A DNA stretch of 64,000 nt from Latilactobacillus curvatus JCM 1096 = DSM 20019 (GTDB taxonomy: Bacteria > Bacillota > Bacilli > Lactobacillales > Lactobacillaceae): contig NZ_CP026116.1 in the NCBI RefSeq assembly GCF_004101845.1, positions 682,001 to 746,000 of the forward strand, given 5' to 3'. The notes below the pieces were generated by a model. It was not told the DNA's origin, did not search any database, and saw only the letters and a program-made list of their open reading frames with translations. Below are positions 19,262 to 27,700 of this stretch, in pieces. The number at the start of each line of letters is the position of its first letter. The first letter of the stretch is position 1. The position numbers were made by a program, and so were the translations under genes.

Positions 19262-19275
19262 GTCATTATTTTAGT

Positions 19276-19893
19276 TTAGTACCAACCATTACTTAACCAG
19301 AAGCTCTTAGCGGCATCCCATGAACCATAACGACTTGTTACATATTGATCTGCAACGCGGTCTTGGTTAGCTGCTGAATAATCACCATTTAAGTATGAAG
19401 CTGATAATTGATAACGGCCGATTAATTGACCGTTACGTGCTGAATATGAACCGCCTGATTCTTTTTGTGCAATCCATTCCTTAGATGAACTCGTTGTAGT
19501 TGTAGTTGTTATTTGTGCAGCTACAGGTGCTTGTTGTACTGGTGCAGCTTGAACTGCAGGTCGTGCTTGAACTACAGGGGCTGGTGTTTGAACAGGTGCA
19601 GCTACTTGTTGAGTTACAACAGGGGCTGGTGTTTGTGCCACTTGATCAGCATCAATTGTTAATTGTTCACCAACAAAGATCATATTAATATCAGCGATAT
19701 TATTAGTTGTTGCGATTTGGTTAACAAGCTCGGTACTACCATTGAATTTTTGCGCAATGGTTGAAAGCGTATCACCATTTGCAACGGTATAAGTTGTTGC
19801 GGCACTGGCTTGTGATTGGTTAACGAAAAGTAACCCGGTTGTTGCGACTGTTGTTAAAGCGGCACTGTAAAGTAAAGTTTTTAAAGATTTCAT
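19276..19893 (-). CDS. Secreted LysM protein with Apf-type C-terminal domain
   Basis: 205 aa. Signal peptide (about 1-32, ending QASA), one LysM domain (about 34-78, YTVANGDTLSTIAQKF), a Pro/Ala/Gln-rich linker with TPAPVV repeats, and a C-terminal domain (about 138-205) with ESGGSYSARNGQLIGRYQLS and ending WLSNGWY. This C-terminus is that of aggregation-promoting factors of lactobacilli, related to lysozyme-like transglycosylases. It acts at the cell wall. Confidence 0.88.
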   Translation of the reverse strand: MKSLKTLLYSAALTTVATTGLLFVNQSQASAATTYTVANGDTLSTIAQKFNGSTELVNQIATTNNIADINMIFVGEQLTIDADQVAQTPAPVVTQQVAAPVQTPAPVVQARPAVQAAPVQQAPVAAQITTTTTTSSSKEWIAQKESGGSYSARNGQLIGRYQLSASYLNGDYSAANQDRVADQYVTSRYGSWDAAKSFWLSNGWY

Positions 19894-20203
19894 ATTTTGA
19901 ATGGACTCCTTATTGTTTAAATTGATTTTTCTATCTGTTTAACGTGGGACTAATATACCATCTTAAATCCGTTAGTAAATATCAAAACCATAACAATTGA
20001 TGACAAATCCGTAACAAAATGACGGCAATTTCACCTAACTTTGTAATGAAGCCCACAATTTAATTGACTTGTAATCGGCCTAAAAGGTTATAACACCAAG
20101 GATTACAGTCCATAAAAATGCTAAATATGCTATTTTGAATTAATTAACCCTCTTTCAAAAATAACCGCCCTATTTAACGTAATAATAAGACGAGGTGATC
20201 AAA
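19894..20203. other. Intergenic region upstream of the Apf-like gene
   Basis: 310 bp without a gene, AT-rich. On the minus strand TATATT (19952-19957) and TTTACT (19974-19979), 16 bp apart, may be the promoter of the Apf-like gene, leaving a leader of about 50 nt. The right end (20171-20200) holds the promoter-proximal sequence of the small rightward gene, including an ACGTAAT motif. Confidence 0.4.
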
Positions 20204-20407
20204 ATGAAAGTTTTAAAATTAAATGATTTAGATTTAAACGTCGCATTGGATGATCGAATGATTCAAATTTCTGGTGCTCAGGACACAACATTAATTTTCA
20301 AAAGTAAGCTATTAGCACACTATTGGTTCTTCAATTTACGGGCTTTAGCTAAGATTGCGGATCGCTATGCGATCCAAATCATGTTTGAGACAGAGAACTA
20401 CAAATAA
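20204..20407 (+). CDS. Small hypothetical protein outside attL, paralogue of the prophage gene at 20651
   Basis: 67 aa from the ATG at 20204 (GAGGTG upstream; the GTG at 20195 overlaps that site). It aligns along its length with the 57-aa product at 20651: M-V-L-L at the start, a central IxIxG turn, then LxFxxxxLAxxWFxxL. Function unknown. Its 5' region also matches that of the paralogue. It ends at a terminator shared with the ancestral tRNA-Gln. Confidence 0.65.
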   Translation: MKVLKLNDLDLNVALDDRMIQISGAQDTTLIFKSKLLAHYWFFNLRALAKIADRYAIQIMFETENYK

Positions 20408-20434
20408 TCTGCCCTATCGATATAAAGCCACAAA

Positions 20435-20460
20435 AAAAGAGCTGATTACTCAGCTCTTTC
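20435..20460. terminator. Bidirectional terminator: small gene, and ancestral tRNA-Gln terminator
   Basis: AGAGCTGA-TTAC-TCAGCTCT with A and T runs on both sides. On the minus strand it begins 8 bp beyond the attL core, so before integration it stood directly behind the tRNA-Gln 3' end. Confidence 0.8.
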
Positions 20461-20467
20461 TATCTTA

Positions 20468-20481
20468 ATTGGGTATATAGG
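20468..20481. repeat. attL core
   Basis: The 14-bp sequence ATTGGGTATATAGG is identical to 61332-61345, which is the 3' end of tRNA-Gln plus one base. Bases outside it differ (A/G on the left, T/G on the right). It marks the left prophage boundary. Confidence 0.88.
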
Positions 20482-20581
20482 TTGTTTAAACATGATTTGC
20501 CACAGTTAGTTATGGTTAGCAATATTGGTAAACCGGGGTTTTTAGGTTAAAAGCACTTGCTACAATTGGCTATAATTTACT

Positions 20582-20606
20582 GATTACGTAATCAAAAACG
20601 TAATCA
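20582..20606. promoter_or_regulatory. Arm-type repeats near attL (candidate integrase sites)
   Basis: ACGTAATCA occurs twice in direct orientation (20586 and 20598), the first inside the perfect palindrome GATTACGTAATC. The same 9-mer occurs twice near attR (61258, 61269). Paired repeats at both ends are expected for the arm sites of a tyrosine integrase. Confidence 0.6.
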
Positions 20607-20650
20607 AAAATAACGTCACTTTTTACGTATCTTAATACGAGGTGATTAAT

Positions 20651-20824
20651 ATGCAAGTAATCGGAATAGAAGAACTTGGTCTTTTTGTTGAACTAGAAAA
20701 TTCAACTATTAATATAGTAGGAACTGAACATTTTGGATTAGAATTCCAAAACGAAATACTAGCTGGCATCTGGTTTCAGACGTTACTCGATTTAGTGGAG
20801 ACACTGCCCGAGTTTACGCTATAA
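20651..20824 (+). CDS. Small cargo protein, 57 aa
   Basis: ATG at 20651 with GAGGTG upstream. It is the first gene inside attL and a diverged paralogue of the host-side gene at 20204 (LGLFVELEN, INIVGTEHFGLEF, LAGIWFQTLLDL). Acidic; no known family. Its promoter region carries the ACGTAA repeats. Confidence 0.6.
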   Translation: MQVIGIEELGLFVELENSTINIVGTEHFGLEFQNEILAGIWFQTLLDLVETLPEFTL

Positions 20825-20852
20825 TCTAGTTGGGTATCAAGGAGGAATGAAG

Positions 20853-21308
20853 ATGGTCGCTTTAGATTTAACTGGGCAAAAGTTTGGTGAACTAAAAGTA
20901 ATCGTCAGAGATGGCAATATTGGAAACCACGATGCGTGGCTGTGTCAATGTTCATGTGGCAATCAAACCACTGTTCCGAGTAACAAGCTTAAATCTGGTG
21001 CTATTGTGAGCTGTGGGCACTTAAAGCGCGATGTAAACCACACAGGATTAAGGCGTGGATATCAGAATAAGAAGAAAAAAGGCGTCGCCACCTTCCTGTT
21101 AGATTCGAAACGTAAGGTTAGATCGGATAGCTCAACTGGTATAACTGGGGTAAAGGTGGTTAAATACCGCGATGGCTCGATTCACTACGCCGCTGAAGTT
21201 ACTGTTAAAGGTAAACGACACCGTATTGGCACCTTCCCAACTGTTGAAGAAGCTGCTCAAGCGAGACGAGCGGCAGTTGATGCACTTTTGAATGATTTAA
21301 ACGACTGA
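20853..21308 (+). CDS. AP2-domain DNA-binding protein with N-terminal zinc ribbon
   Basis: 151 aa; ATG 20853 is 7 bp after GGAGG. The N-terminal part (about 1-60) has LTGQKFGELKVI and the cysteine pattern CQCSCG / SCGHLK. The C-terminal part (about 90-145) is AP2/ERF-like (TGVKVVKYRDG, RHRIGTFPTVEEAAQARRAA). This combination is common in phage proteins related to AP2-containing homing endonucleases, but no HNH nuclease motif is present, so it probably only binds DNA. It belongs to the rightward cargo island. Confidence 0.8.
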   Translation: MVALDLTGQKFGELKVIVRDGNIGNHDAWLCQCSCGNQTTVPSNKLKSGAIVSCGHLKRDVNHTGLRRGYQNKKKKGVATFLLDSKRKVRSDSSTGITGVKVVKYRDGSIHYAAEVTVKGKRHRIGTFPTVEEAAQARRAAVDALLNDLND

Positions 21309-21328
21309 GCCCTTTCGAGGGCTTTTTT
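21309..21328 (+). terminator. Terminator after the AP2 gene
   Basis: GCCCT-TTCG-AGGGC followed by six T, overlapping the end of the gene. Confidence 0.85.
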
Positions 21329-21345
21329 ATTTAATTAAAATATTA

Positions 21346-21397
21346 CGTATTTTTTTACGTTATTACGTTGACAAGATTACGTAATTACGTTATACTT
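21346..21397 (+). promoter_or_regulatory. Promoter overlapped by TTACGT repeats
   Basis: Consensus TTGACA (21369-21374), 17 bp, TATACT (21392-21397). The motif TTACGT occurs five times in 21346-21391, before and within the promoter spacer, making it a likely repressor-controlled promoter for the 21430 gene. Confidence 0.7.
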
Positions 21398-21429
21398 AGT
21401 ACATAAGTTAAGGGAAGGAAGTTTTAATC

Positions 21430-21864
21430 ATGACAATCAACAAATCAAAGCTATTCAAAACAGCTTGGCAAATGGCTAAAGGATCAGCAAAACGTTTAGG
21501 CGGTAATGCTGCTGAATACTTATCAGATAGTTTAAAACGTGCTTGGAAGAGCGCTAAACAAGCAGTCGCAGACGTTCAAAGCTCATTAAATTCAAGCTCA
21601 CGTAAGTTTGACGGCGATAAAGATGTCATGGGCAAAACGGTTACTTTCAAACGCTTAGACAGCATCCGTGATACATTCTATGGCCGTGTAGCAGAATTCA
21701 TCTTTGAAGATGTTAAAGGCAATATTTTTTTATGGTCAACAAAATTGAATGGCTTTGTTGCTTCTAAATTACAAGAAGGCCAAGTATACACAATTGATTT
21801 CAAAATTAAGAAACAATTAACTGACACAATCGCAGATATTAACTATGTTGGATTTTCAAAATAA
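21430..21864 (+). CDS. Prophage cargo protein of unknown function, 144 aa
   Basis: The N-terminal helical segment (FKTAWQMAKGSAKRLGGNAA, about 9-40) resembles a module seen at the start of many phage and integrative-element proteins. The C-terminal part (about 65-142) is beta-rich. It has the strongest consensus promoter of the island and AAGGAAG before the ATG, so it is probably expressed in the lysogen. No function can be assigned. Confidence 0.7.
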   Translation: MTINKSKLFKTAWQMAKGSAKRLGGNAAEYLSDSLKRAWKSAKQAVADVQSSLNSSSRKFDGDKDVMGKTVTFKRLDSIRDTFYGRVAEFIFEDVKGNIFLWSTKLNGFVASKLQEGQVYTIDFKIKKQLTDTIADINYVGFSK

Positions 21865-21878
21865 AAGGAGAACGCAAA

Positions 21879-22418
21879 ATGACACTATTAGACAACTACT
21901 TAAAAGATAACCGTATTACACAAGCCATGATCGCTAAATTAATGAACAAACCATCATCATCAGTGGCAGCAATTATTAACTCAAAAGTCGATATTACAGA
22001 ACAAAATAACATTAAGGCGATTAGAGCTATTGCCGATATTCTAGGCAAAACGCCTGGCGACATTTTAAACGAATTAATTAAATTGGAGGGATTAAGCATG
22101 GCATTCAACGAAGAACACACATTCACAATTTTAACAACGATCTGGAACGACGACGACTCATTATTTAGCGACGAGGTATATGAATACGATGAATTTGAAG
22201 AAGCATGCGTAGCGTTTGAAGATTTAATCAAAATTAACAGACTTGACGAAAAAACCACCTTTGATTTATCTGTCGATGACGACATTGTCATGAGCATCAC
22301 CCTTCAAAACAAGGACGAAATTACAGACAAATACACGGACAATTTAAACTTATTACCATCCGAAATTAAACCCGCTCTTTTAAAAGTAGCCCAAAAATAT
22401 GAAATTAACGTTGCTTAA
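21879..22418 (+). CDS. HTH protein with C-terminal acidic domain and an internal in-frame start
   Basis: 179 aa. An XRE-like helix-turn-helix occupies about 1-66 (ITQAMIAKLMNKPSSSVAAI). Residues about 74-179 form an acidic domain of unknown type. At 22098 an in-frame ATG follows GGAGGG with 7-bp spacing, so the C-terminal 106 residues may also be made separately. It lies 14 bp after the previous gene and is probably cotranscribed. Confidence 0.72.
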   Translation: MTLLDNYLKDNRITQAMIAKLMNKPSSSVAAIINSKVDITEQNNIKAIRAIADILGKTPGDILNELIKLEGLSMAFNEEHTFTILTTIWNDDDSLFSDEVYEYDEFEEACVAFEDLIKINRLDEKTTFDLSVDDDIVMSITLQNKDEITDKYTDNLNLLPSEIKPALLKVAQKYEINVA

Positions 22419-22428
22419 AAAGCCATAA

Positions 22429-22468
22429 AAAATAAGCCTAACCCCAATTAAGGAGTTAGGCTTATTTA
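22429..22468. terminator. Bidirectional terminator between cargo island and lysis genes
   Basis: AATAAGCCTAAC and its complement GTTAGGCTTATT flank an 11-base inner region, with A/T runs on both sides. It ends the leftward late operon and the rightward island. Confidence 0.85.
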
Positions 22469-22473
22469 GTTGC

Positions 22474-23283
22474 TTATTTAAATGCTCCCCACGCATTACC
22501 ACTTGGCCACTCACGTACTGGCAAGTAAATATGCTGGCCATTGTATACGTGATGGATCCATGTATAGTTACCAACTTTTGCCCATGAATCGTATGGCCAT
22601 TCACCATAAGCTGGTAAATAACCGCCTTGCTGTGCGCTTGTGCTTGGCGCGCCGACACGATTCATGATTCGGGTGTCACCATTAACGAATGTGCCGTTTT
22701 CGGGTGTAAATCCTGATGGAATATTGCTTGCTGCCGGCTTTGGAGCTGGTGCTACAGGTTGTGTTGGCGTCGATGCTGAACCACCATTAGCTAAGCGTAC
22801 AACTTCATTAACGTCTAACCCGCCAGGACACGCCGTAGACGTCACTTCGTTGTGGGCTAACACGTGCTGACGGTCACAAGGAATACCATAGTAGTCGCAG
22901 ATATCACGTACTAATTTAGCGGTATTCGCCACTGTTCTAGGGTCAACTGACCAACTAGGTGCGCCAGTAGAATTGACGTTTTCAATCCCGATTGAACGTT
23001 CGTTGGGATTGCTCATCTTAGGTACGTCAGAACCACCTGTACCGCCACAGTGATAAGCTGCATATGTTTCTTCAACACAACCAATAATCTCGGTTGGAGT
23101 AACTTCATAGTGCGCCGAAGTCCAATTGCCCGAACTAGTATACCATGTGCTCATAGCCACATTCTTGTTGGTTGTCGCGTTGTGATGGATAACAATCCGA
23201 TCAATACCAACACCATTGCGACTGCCTCCATACATTGGATTTGGGTTTTCGCCCGTAATTAAATTGCTAAAACGTCTCGCCAT
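22474..23283 (-). CDS. Endolysin, N-acetylmuramoyl-L-alanine amidase
   Basis: 269 aa. The N-terminal amidase_2/PGRP domain (about 5-150) has zinc ligands in VIHHNATT and in the late TACPGG segment (His and Cys), plus YHCGGTG. A Pro/Ala linker (about 165-190) leads to a C-terminal SH3-like wall-binding region (about 195-265). No signal peptide, so it needs a holin. It overlaps the upstream holin gene by 1 bp. Confidence 0.93.
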   Translation of the reverse strand: MARRFSNLITGENPNPMYGGSRNGVGIDRIVIHHNATTNKNVAMSTWYTSSGNWTSAHYEVTPTEIIGCVEETYAAYHCGGTGGSDVPKMSNPNERSIGIENVNSTGAPSWSVDPRTVANTAKLVRDICDYYGIPCDRQHVLAHNEVTSTACPGGLDVNEVVRLANGGSASTPTQPVAPAPKPAASNIPSGFTPENGTFVNGDTRIMNRVGAPSTSAQQGGYLPAYGEWPYDSWAKVGNYTWIHHVYNGQHIYLPVREWPSGNAWGAFK

Positions 23284-23561
23284 TATTTTGAACCTCCTAA
23301 AATAGATTTAATTGCATCATAGCCGCCGGCACTTACTAATCCAGCAATCGCGCCACCAAGTCCAGCGATTAATAATGTTTCGAATTGACCCGGCATTGCG
23401 TAGAACGCGGCAATTCCAATAATAAAGCCGACTACCATATCAATCAGTGGAAGCCACCGATTATCAATCTTTGTTTGTTTAATCCCCCATGTTACTAGGC
23501 CGACTAATACGGCCACCATTGCAATAGCGCTTGCCATTGCTGCTTGAATAATTTCAATCAT
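23283..23561 (-). CDS. Phage holin, small (r1t-like)
   Basis: 92 aa with two to three hydrophobic helices (about 5-27, 38-56, 63-80) and a charged C-terminus. Size and position directly before the lysin fit a class I/II holin. It overlaps the next upstream holin-like gene by 4 bp; one of the pair may act as antiholin. Confidence 0.82.
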   Translation of the reverse strand: MIEIIQAAMASAIAMVAVLVGLVTWGIKQTKIDNRWLPLIDMVVGFIIGIAAFYAMPGQFETLLIAGLGGAIAGLVSAGGYDAIKSILGGSK

Positions 23562-24031
23562 TTTTTGTCACCCTTTCCGTGTGGAAAATATTTGTGTAAT
23601 TTTGCTACCATTTCATCTTGAACCAAGTTAAATAGCCACATCGGAAAGTATTTCGACCAGCCCAATGCAGCTATATTTCCTAAAAATGAATAAAAGTTTT
23701 GCCAAATAAACGCGCCCGTAAAAAAGGCAAAAATAAAAGACTCAGTCTCGAAGACAAAGTCCAGAAAAATTGAGCATGCACATATTACTACAATAATAAA
23801 GTCTCGCATTAAAGCATCAATACCGGCGTGGCTCGTTCTATTTTTTACCGGCGACTGTCTAGCCAAAGTCGTACCTGTTAACCAATCTAGTACGAACACC
23901 AGAATTAAAATTCCAATCATAACAGCATGGTCAATCGTTGGCGTATCACTCAACACCCATGTGGGGATTGCAACGGACACACCGACCAAGAAACTATGAT
24001 CATTCACCATTTTGTCTATTAATCTTTGCAA
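23558..24031 (-). CDS. Phage holin family protein (holin_4 / Cp-1 type)
   Basis: 157 aa, three to four membrane helices. The motif DWLTGTTLARQ followed by NRTSHAGID is typical of the toxin-secretion/phage-lysis holin family. The start appears to be TTG at 24031, 11 bp after GGAGG. An out-of-frame ATG between would give only a five-codon reading frame. Confidence 0.82.
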   Translation of the reverse strand: MQRLIDKMVNDHSFLVGVSVAIPTWVLSDTPTIDHAVMIGILILVFVLDWLTGTTLARQSPVKNRTSHAGIDALMRDFIIVVICACSIFLDFVFETESFIFAFFTGAFIWQNFYSFLGNIAALGWSKYFPMWLFNLVQDEMVAKLHKYFPHGKGDKK

Positions 24032-24049
24032 ACCATGCTATTCCTCCTT

Positions 24050-24277
24050 CTATTCTTTAACCGCCGTTGCCTTAGCTAACTTAGCCCGCGCAATCGTTGT
24101 AATGTCTTTCTTAGTTAAGTCATCAAAAGTCTGATCCTTAGTTAAATCTTCGGCGGTAACCGCCATATTTGCGTTGATGTAATCTGAACCACCTTGTCCA
24201 CTTAGACTGACCGTCACCGATGTTGTATTGCCTTCACTATCAAAGTTATAAGATAAACTTGTTGTTCTAATATCCAT
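24050..24277 (-). CDS. Phage protein of unknown function, 75 aa
   Basis: Acidic protein with a beta-rich N-terminal half (TTSVTVSLSGQGGSDYINA). It lies between the tail-tip and holin genes and abuts its upstream neighbour (shared base 24277). Small proteins at this site are common in lactobacillus siphophages; no function known. Confidence 0.75.
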   Translation of the reverse strand: MDIRTTSLSYNFDSEGNTTSVTVSLSGQGGSDYINANMAVTAEDLTKDQTFDDLTKKDITTIARAKLAKATAVKE

Positions 24278-24708
24278 TATTTTTCGCCATCCTTTTCAGT
24301 TTCGAAAACCATCTCTAGTTGGTCCATCAATAAATCGTAGGCCATGCCATCGACACCGTTAAATTCGCTAGGATAGTCGATAATGGCTTCATAGAGCGCC
24401 TTTAATTTTTCGGAATATTCCGTGAATTCAATCACTGCGGTTTCGGATTCCATTTCTTCAGCGATTTTCTTAGCATTTTCCTCATTTTCAGGCAAGTTTT
24501 TACCGTCTTTGTCTTTTAAAAGTTCGCCATCTTTGAAATAAGGATCTAACGCTTCTTTACGGTCGTCATTATATTCGTCGATTTTTACCATTAATAACTT
24601 AACTAGTTTTGAGCGTCCGCGGCTGGCTTTGCTCTTTAGATTTAATGTCCCTAAAAAATTACCTACTGCTACCATGTCTTTATTTTTAAATGTAAGTGTT
24701 TTAGTCAT
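24277..24708 (-). CDS. DUF1617-like phage protein
   Basis: 143 aa. N-terminal KTLTFKNKDMVAVGNFLGTL and KSKASRGRSKLVKLL match the DUF1617 pattern of phage proteins encoded just behind the tail-tip gene. Very acidic C-terminal half. Overlaps the tail gene by 4 bp. Confidence 0.75.
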   Translation of the reverse strand: MTKTLTFKNKDMVAVGNFLGTLNLKSKASRGRSKLVKLLMVKIDEYNDDRKEALDPYFKDGELLKDKDGKNLPENEENAKKIAEEMESETAVIEFTEYSEKLKALYEAIIDYPSEFNGVDGMAYDLLMDQLEMVFETEKDGEK

Positions 24709-27700
24709 GCTGTTTTTTCCTCCAATTGTTGTTTTAGTGTTTCAACTTCATTTTTAAGTTTCGCAATTACCGGGATTAAAGCTGGCCCGATACGGTCGTA
24801 ATTAATTCCTTCAAGTTCGCCATCTGTTCCGCGGACAACCAGCATTTCAAGCCCAGCTTCCGCCAAATCTTCGGCAATCATCCCGAAGTTGCGCGTCGGT
24901 TTAATCTGATTAACTGGATCATCTCGATAACGTTTAGTTTCAGCAATATCAGTCCATGTCGCAGTTGGCAACTCTAGCAACTTCTCTCCGTAATTAGAGA
25001 TGTTAGTTCGAACAATATCGGTTTTATATTTAGAGGCTGACGTGGAACGGACAAGCGCGCCATCTTCGGAAACGATAACATTCGCCGAACCACTGGCTGT
25101 CTTTGAGTATGCCGATTTAATGTGTACATACTCGGCGTATAAAGAAATTCGAGAGCCAGGATCACTAGTAGTCATATGATTACCATCCGCTGTTGTCCCA
25201 ACGGCAATAAAAGGCGGCTGTGTCCATAAATTCATAAAGAATTCATTGCCAGAACTAATTATTGTTGGGCCAACACTTCCTATTTCTAGATGTTTTTTGT
25301 CAATTGCAATCCCGGATTCCTTAACTGACGAGAACATTGCTAATGGATTGTAACCTGGTGTCCCAATCGTCACGCCTTCTGTTCCTTTAACAGCTAAGCC
25401 GTTAACAGTGAAGAAATTGGCGTTGTATTCAAGCGACCCATATTTAGGCTGGTTCGAAGTACCTTCCAACCAGCCGTCATTTAAAACAAGCTTGCCATCT
25501 TCAAAATAAAAACCACTTTTGTACTGGTTGATAACCGCCATTGTACCCTTGCTGATGTCGATGTTTAGATTGCCATTGGTTGATTTAATCGAACCTTTCT
25601 GGAATACAACTTCCCCGGTATTAAGATTCAAGCTTAAATTAGCGCCCTTTAAAGTCCCCGTCGTAATGTTATCCGCATTAAGGTTAATCACATTCACGTT
25701 AGCAGCATTAAGCGTCCCAGCGGTAATCTTATCGGCTTTAATGTCTGCAATCATGGCATCTTTAATCACTGCGTTATCAATTGACGTTTGCCCCGTGATG
25801 TGGACCTTCTTGCCGTCAATTAAAATGCTTTCTGGACTGATGTTAATTTGGTTGACTACGTCGCCCGCTTTAACGCGGAGATTAATGTCGTTTTGGAGCT
25901 GAGTAAACTGACTAGATGTTGCTAAATCGTTTTGCGATGGACTATACGGATGTGCAATTGAACCGTCCTCAATCTGCACATTGTCTATTACTTTCCAGCC
26001 TCCCGATAAGCTGTTAGCAACCCAACCAAATCTCAACTTTGTAATTGTGGTATCAGTGCTTAATCTAAACACCTTTTTATACCGTTTCCAGGCACTCTGA
26101 TCTGACATGTCATGTGCGGTATGTTCCATCATAATACCAAAAATTATGTTACCGGCATTATCGACCGCATAATCACTAGCAGTTGTCGCTGATCCTGCCG
26201 CAGAATAATCATAAGAGATAACATAATATTGATTTGCTTTAATCACAATCGGGTTTGGCAATGACCAATACCATACTTTATCGTCATTGACCTCAGCCGG
26301 CATAGCATATAAGTAAACAGCATAATTACCTCGTGGTAACGGCCGATTACCGAGACTATTATTATAAAATTCCGGTAGACCATTTAATTTGCCGCTCTCA
26401 AACCCTCCATCGTATAAAAGGTTTGTACCTCCATTACCCACATTGGCGATTGTTGTCGTAAATTGATCTGACAGTTGAGTGTATTGAGTTTGTGTGACCG
26501 CGTTATTGGCCGTCACTTGCACGCCATTTAGCGTTTGCTGTAACTGAGTATATTGGGTTGTTAACCCATCTTTAACACTTGATATCTGGCTCGTTAGGCT
26601 GCTATCCGTTAAATCAAGTTGTCCTTTTGTCCACGTTTTTGTGGCCATATCGTTTGTGGCGTTTGCAATGTTATTATTTAACGTATTTTCTGAGGTCGTG
26701 ATCGATTGCTCAACACTTAAATTAATCTGGTCAGCAGTGCTTTTAATCTGCGACTGCGTCCATGTTTGTGTGGCATAGTCGCCCAAAACGTTGGTTAGTT
26801 CTGTCTTACTTACCGTCAACTTAATCTGGTCAGCTTGCAGTTTGATTTGAGCTTCCGCGTTGGTTACTCGCCCGCCTAGCTTATCGACGTCTGATTGGCT
26901 AGCCTTTAGCTTGATTTCTTTGCTGTTAAGGTCAATGGCAGCAGTATTATTTGCCACCGTACCCTTAATCGTGTCGACGTAAGTCTGATCAGCCTTTAAT
27001 TTAATAGCATCTTTATTTTGATTGATAAGTGTACCTTGGCTTGTAACAGTGCCTTTTAACGTATCAAACGTAGTCTGGCTAACCTTTTGTGCAAGCTGCC
27101 CATTAATGTTAGTGACTTCGGTTTTAACCGTTTGGTCTAACTTAGTAACGTTATCCAAGGCATTTTTAGCATTGGTTAAAGCTGTGCCCGCATTAGTTAG
27201 GGCTGTCGTTGCATTCTGAGTGGCAGCCGCCGCATCTGATTTAGCTTGTGTCGCCGTGTCGTTCGCAAATCCCGCTTTGGCTACTGCGTCATTGGCACCA
27301 TCTACTGCCTTGTTAGCCGTTTTTTTGGCTTCTTCGGCTTCTTTTGATGCTTTGTCCGCTGCGTCTGCCGCGTCATGGGCATCCTTGGTCGACAAAATAA
27401 AGACCCACTGGCCGTTAATCCAATGATATAGTTCGGTATCTTCGCCGTTAGGCATATACCAGGAATCACCCTCGCGAAGTTCACTAAGATGACCAAAAGT
27501 CGGGTCATCTGCCCCGTACCAATTTCTATTTTTCCCATTGGCAGATAATGCTGCATTGTCTGCGCTGTTTTTTGCATCATTAGCGGCATCTTTTGCATCA
27601 AGAGCAGCATTATTAGTGTTATTAATAACATCGCTTAAATTCGTCTTTAACTCGCCTAGTTCTAATGAATCGTAGCTATCAAGTAAAACATTCCACACAA

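Noticed and set aside
20080..20110. A WalR-type site (TGTAAT ... TGTTAT) upstream of the Apf-like gene
   Set aside because: The spacer is 6 instead of 5 bp and it lies more than 180 bp before the gene.
20829..20836. A second partial att copy (TTGGGTAT)
   Set aside because: Only 8 bp match the core; expected by chance and not flanked by further similarity.
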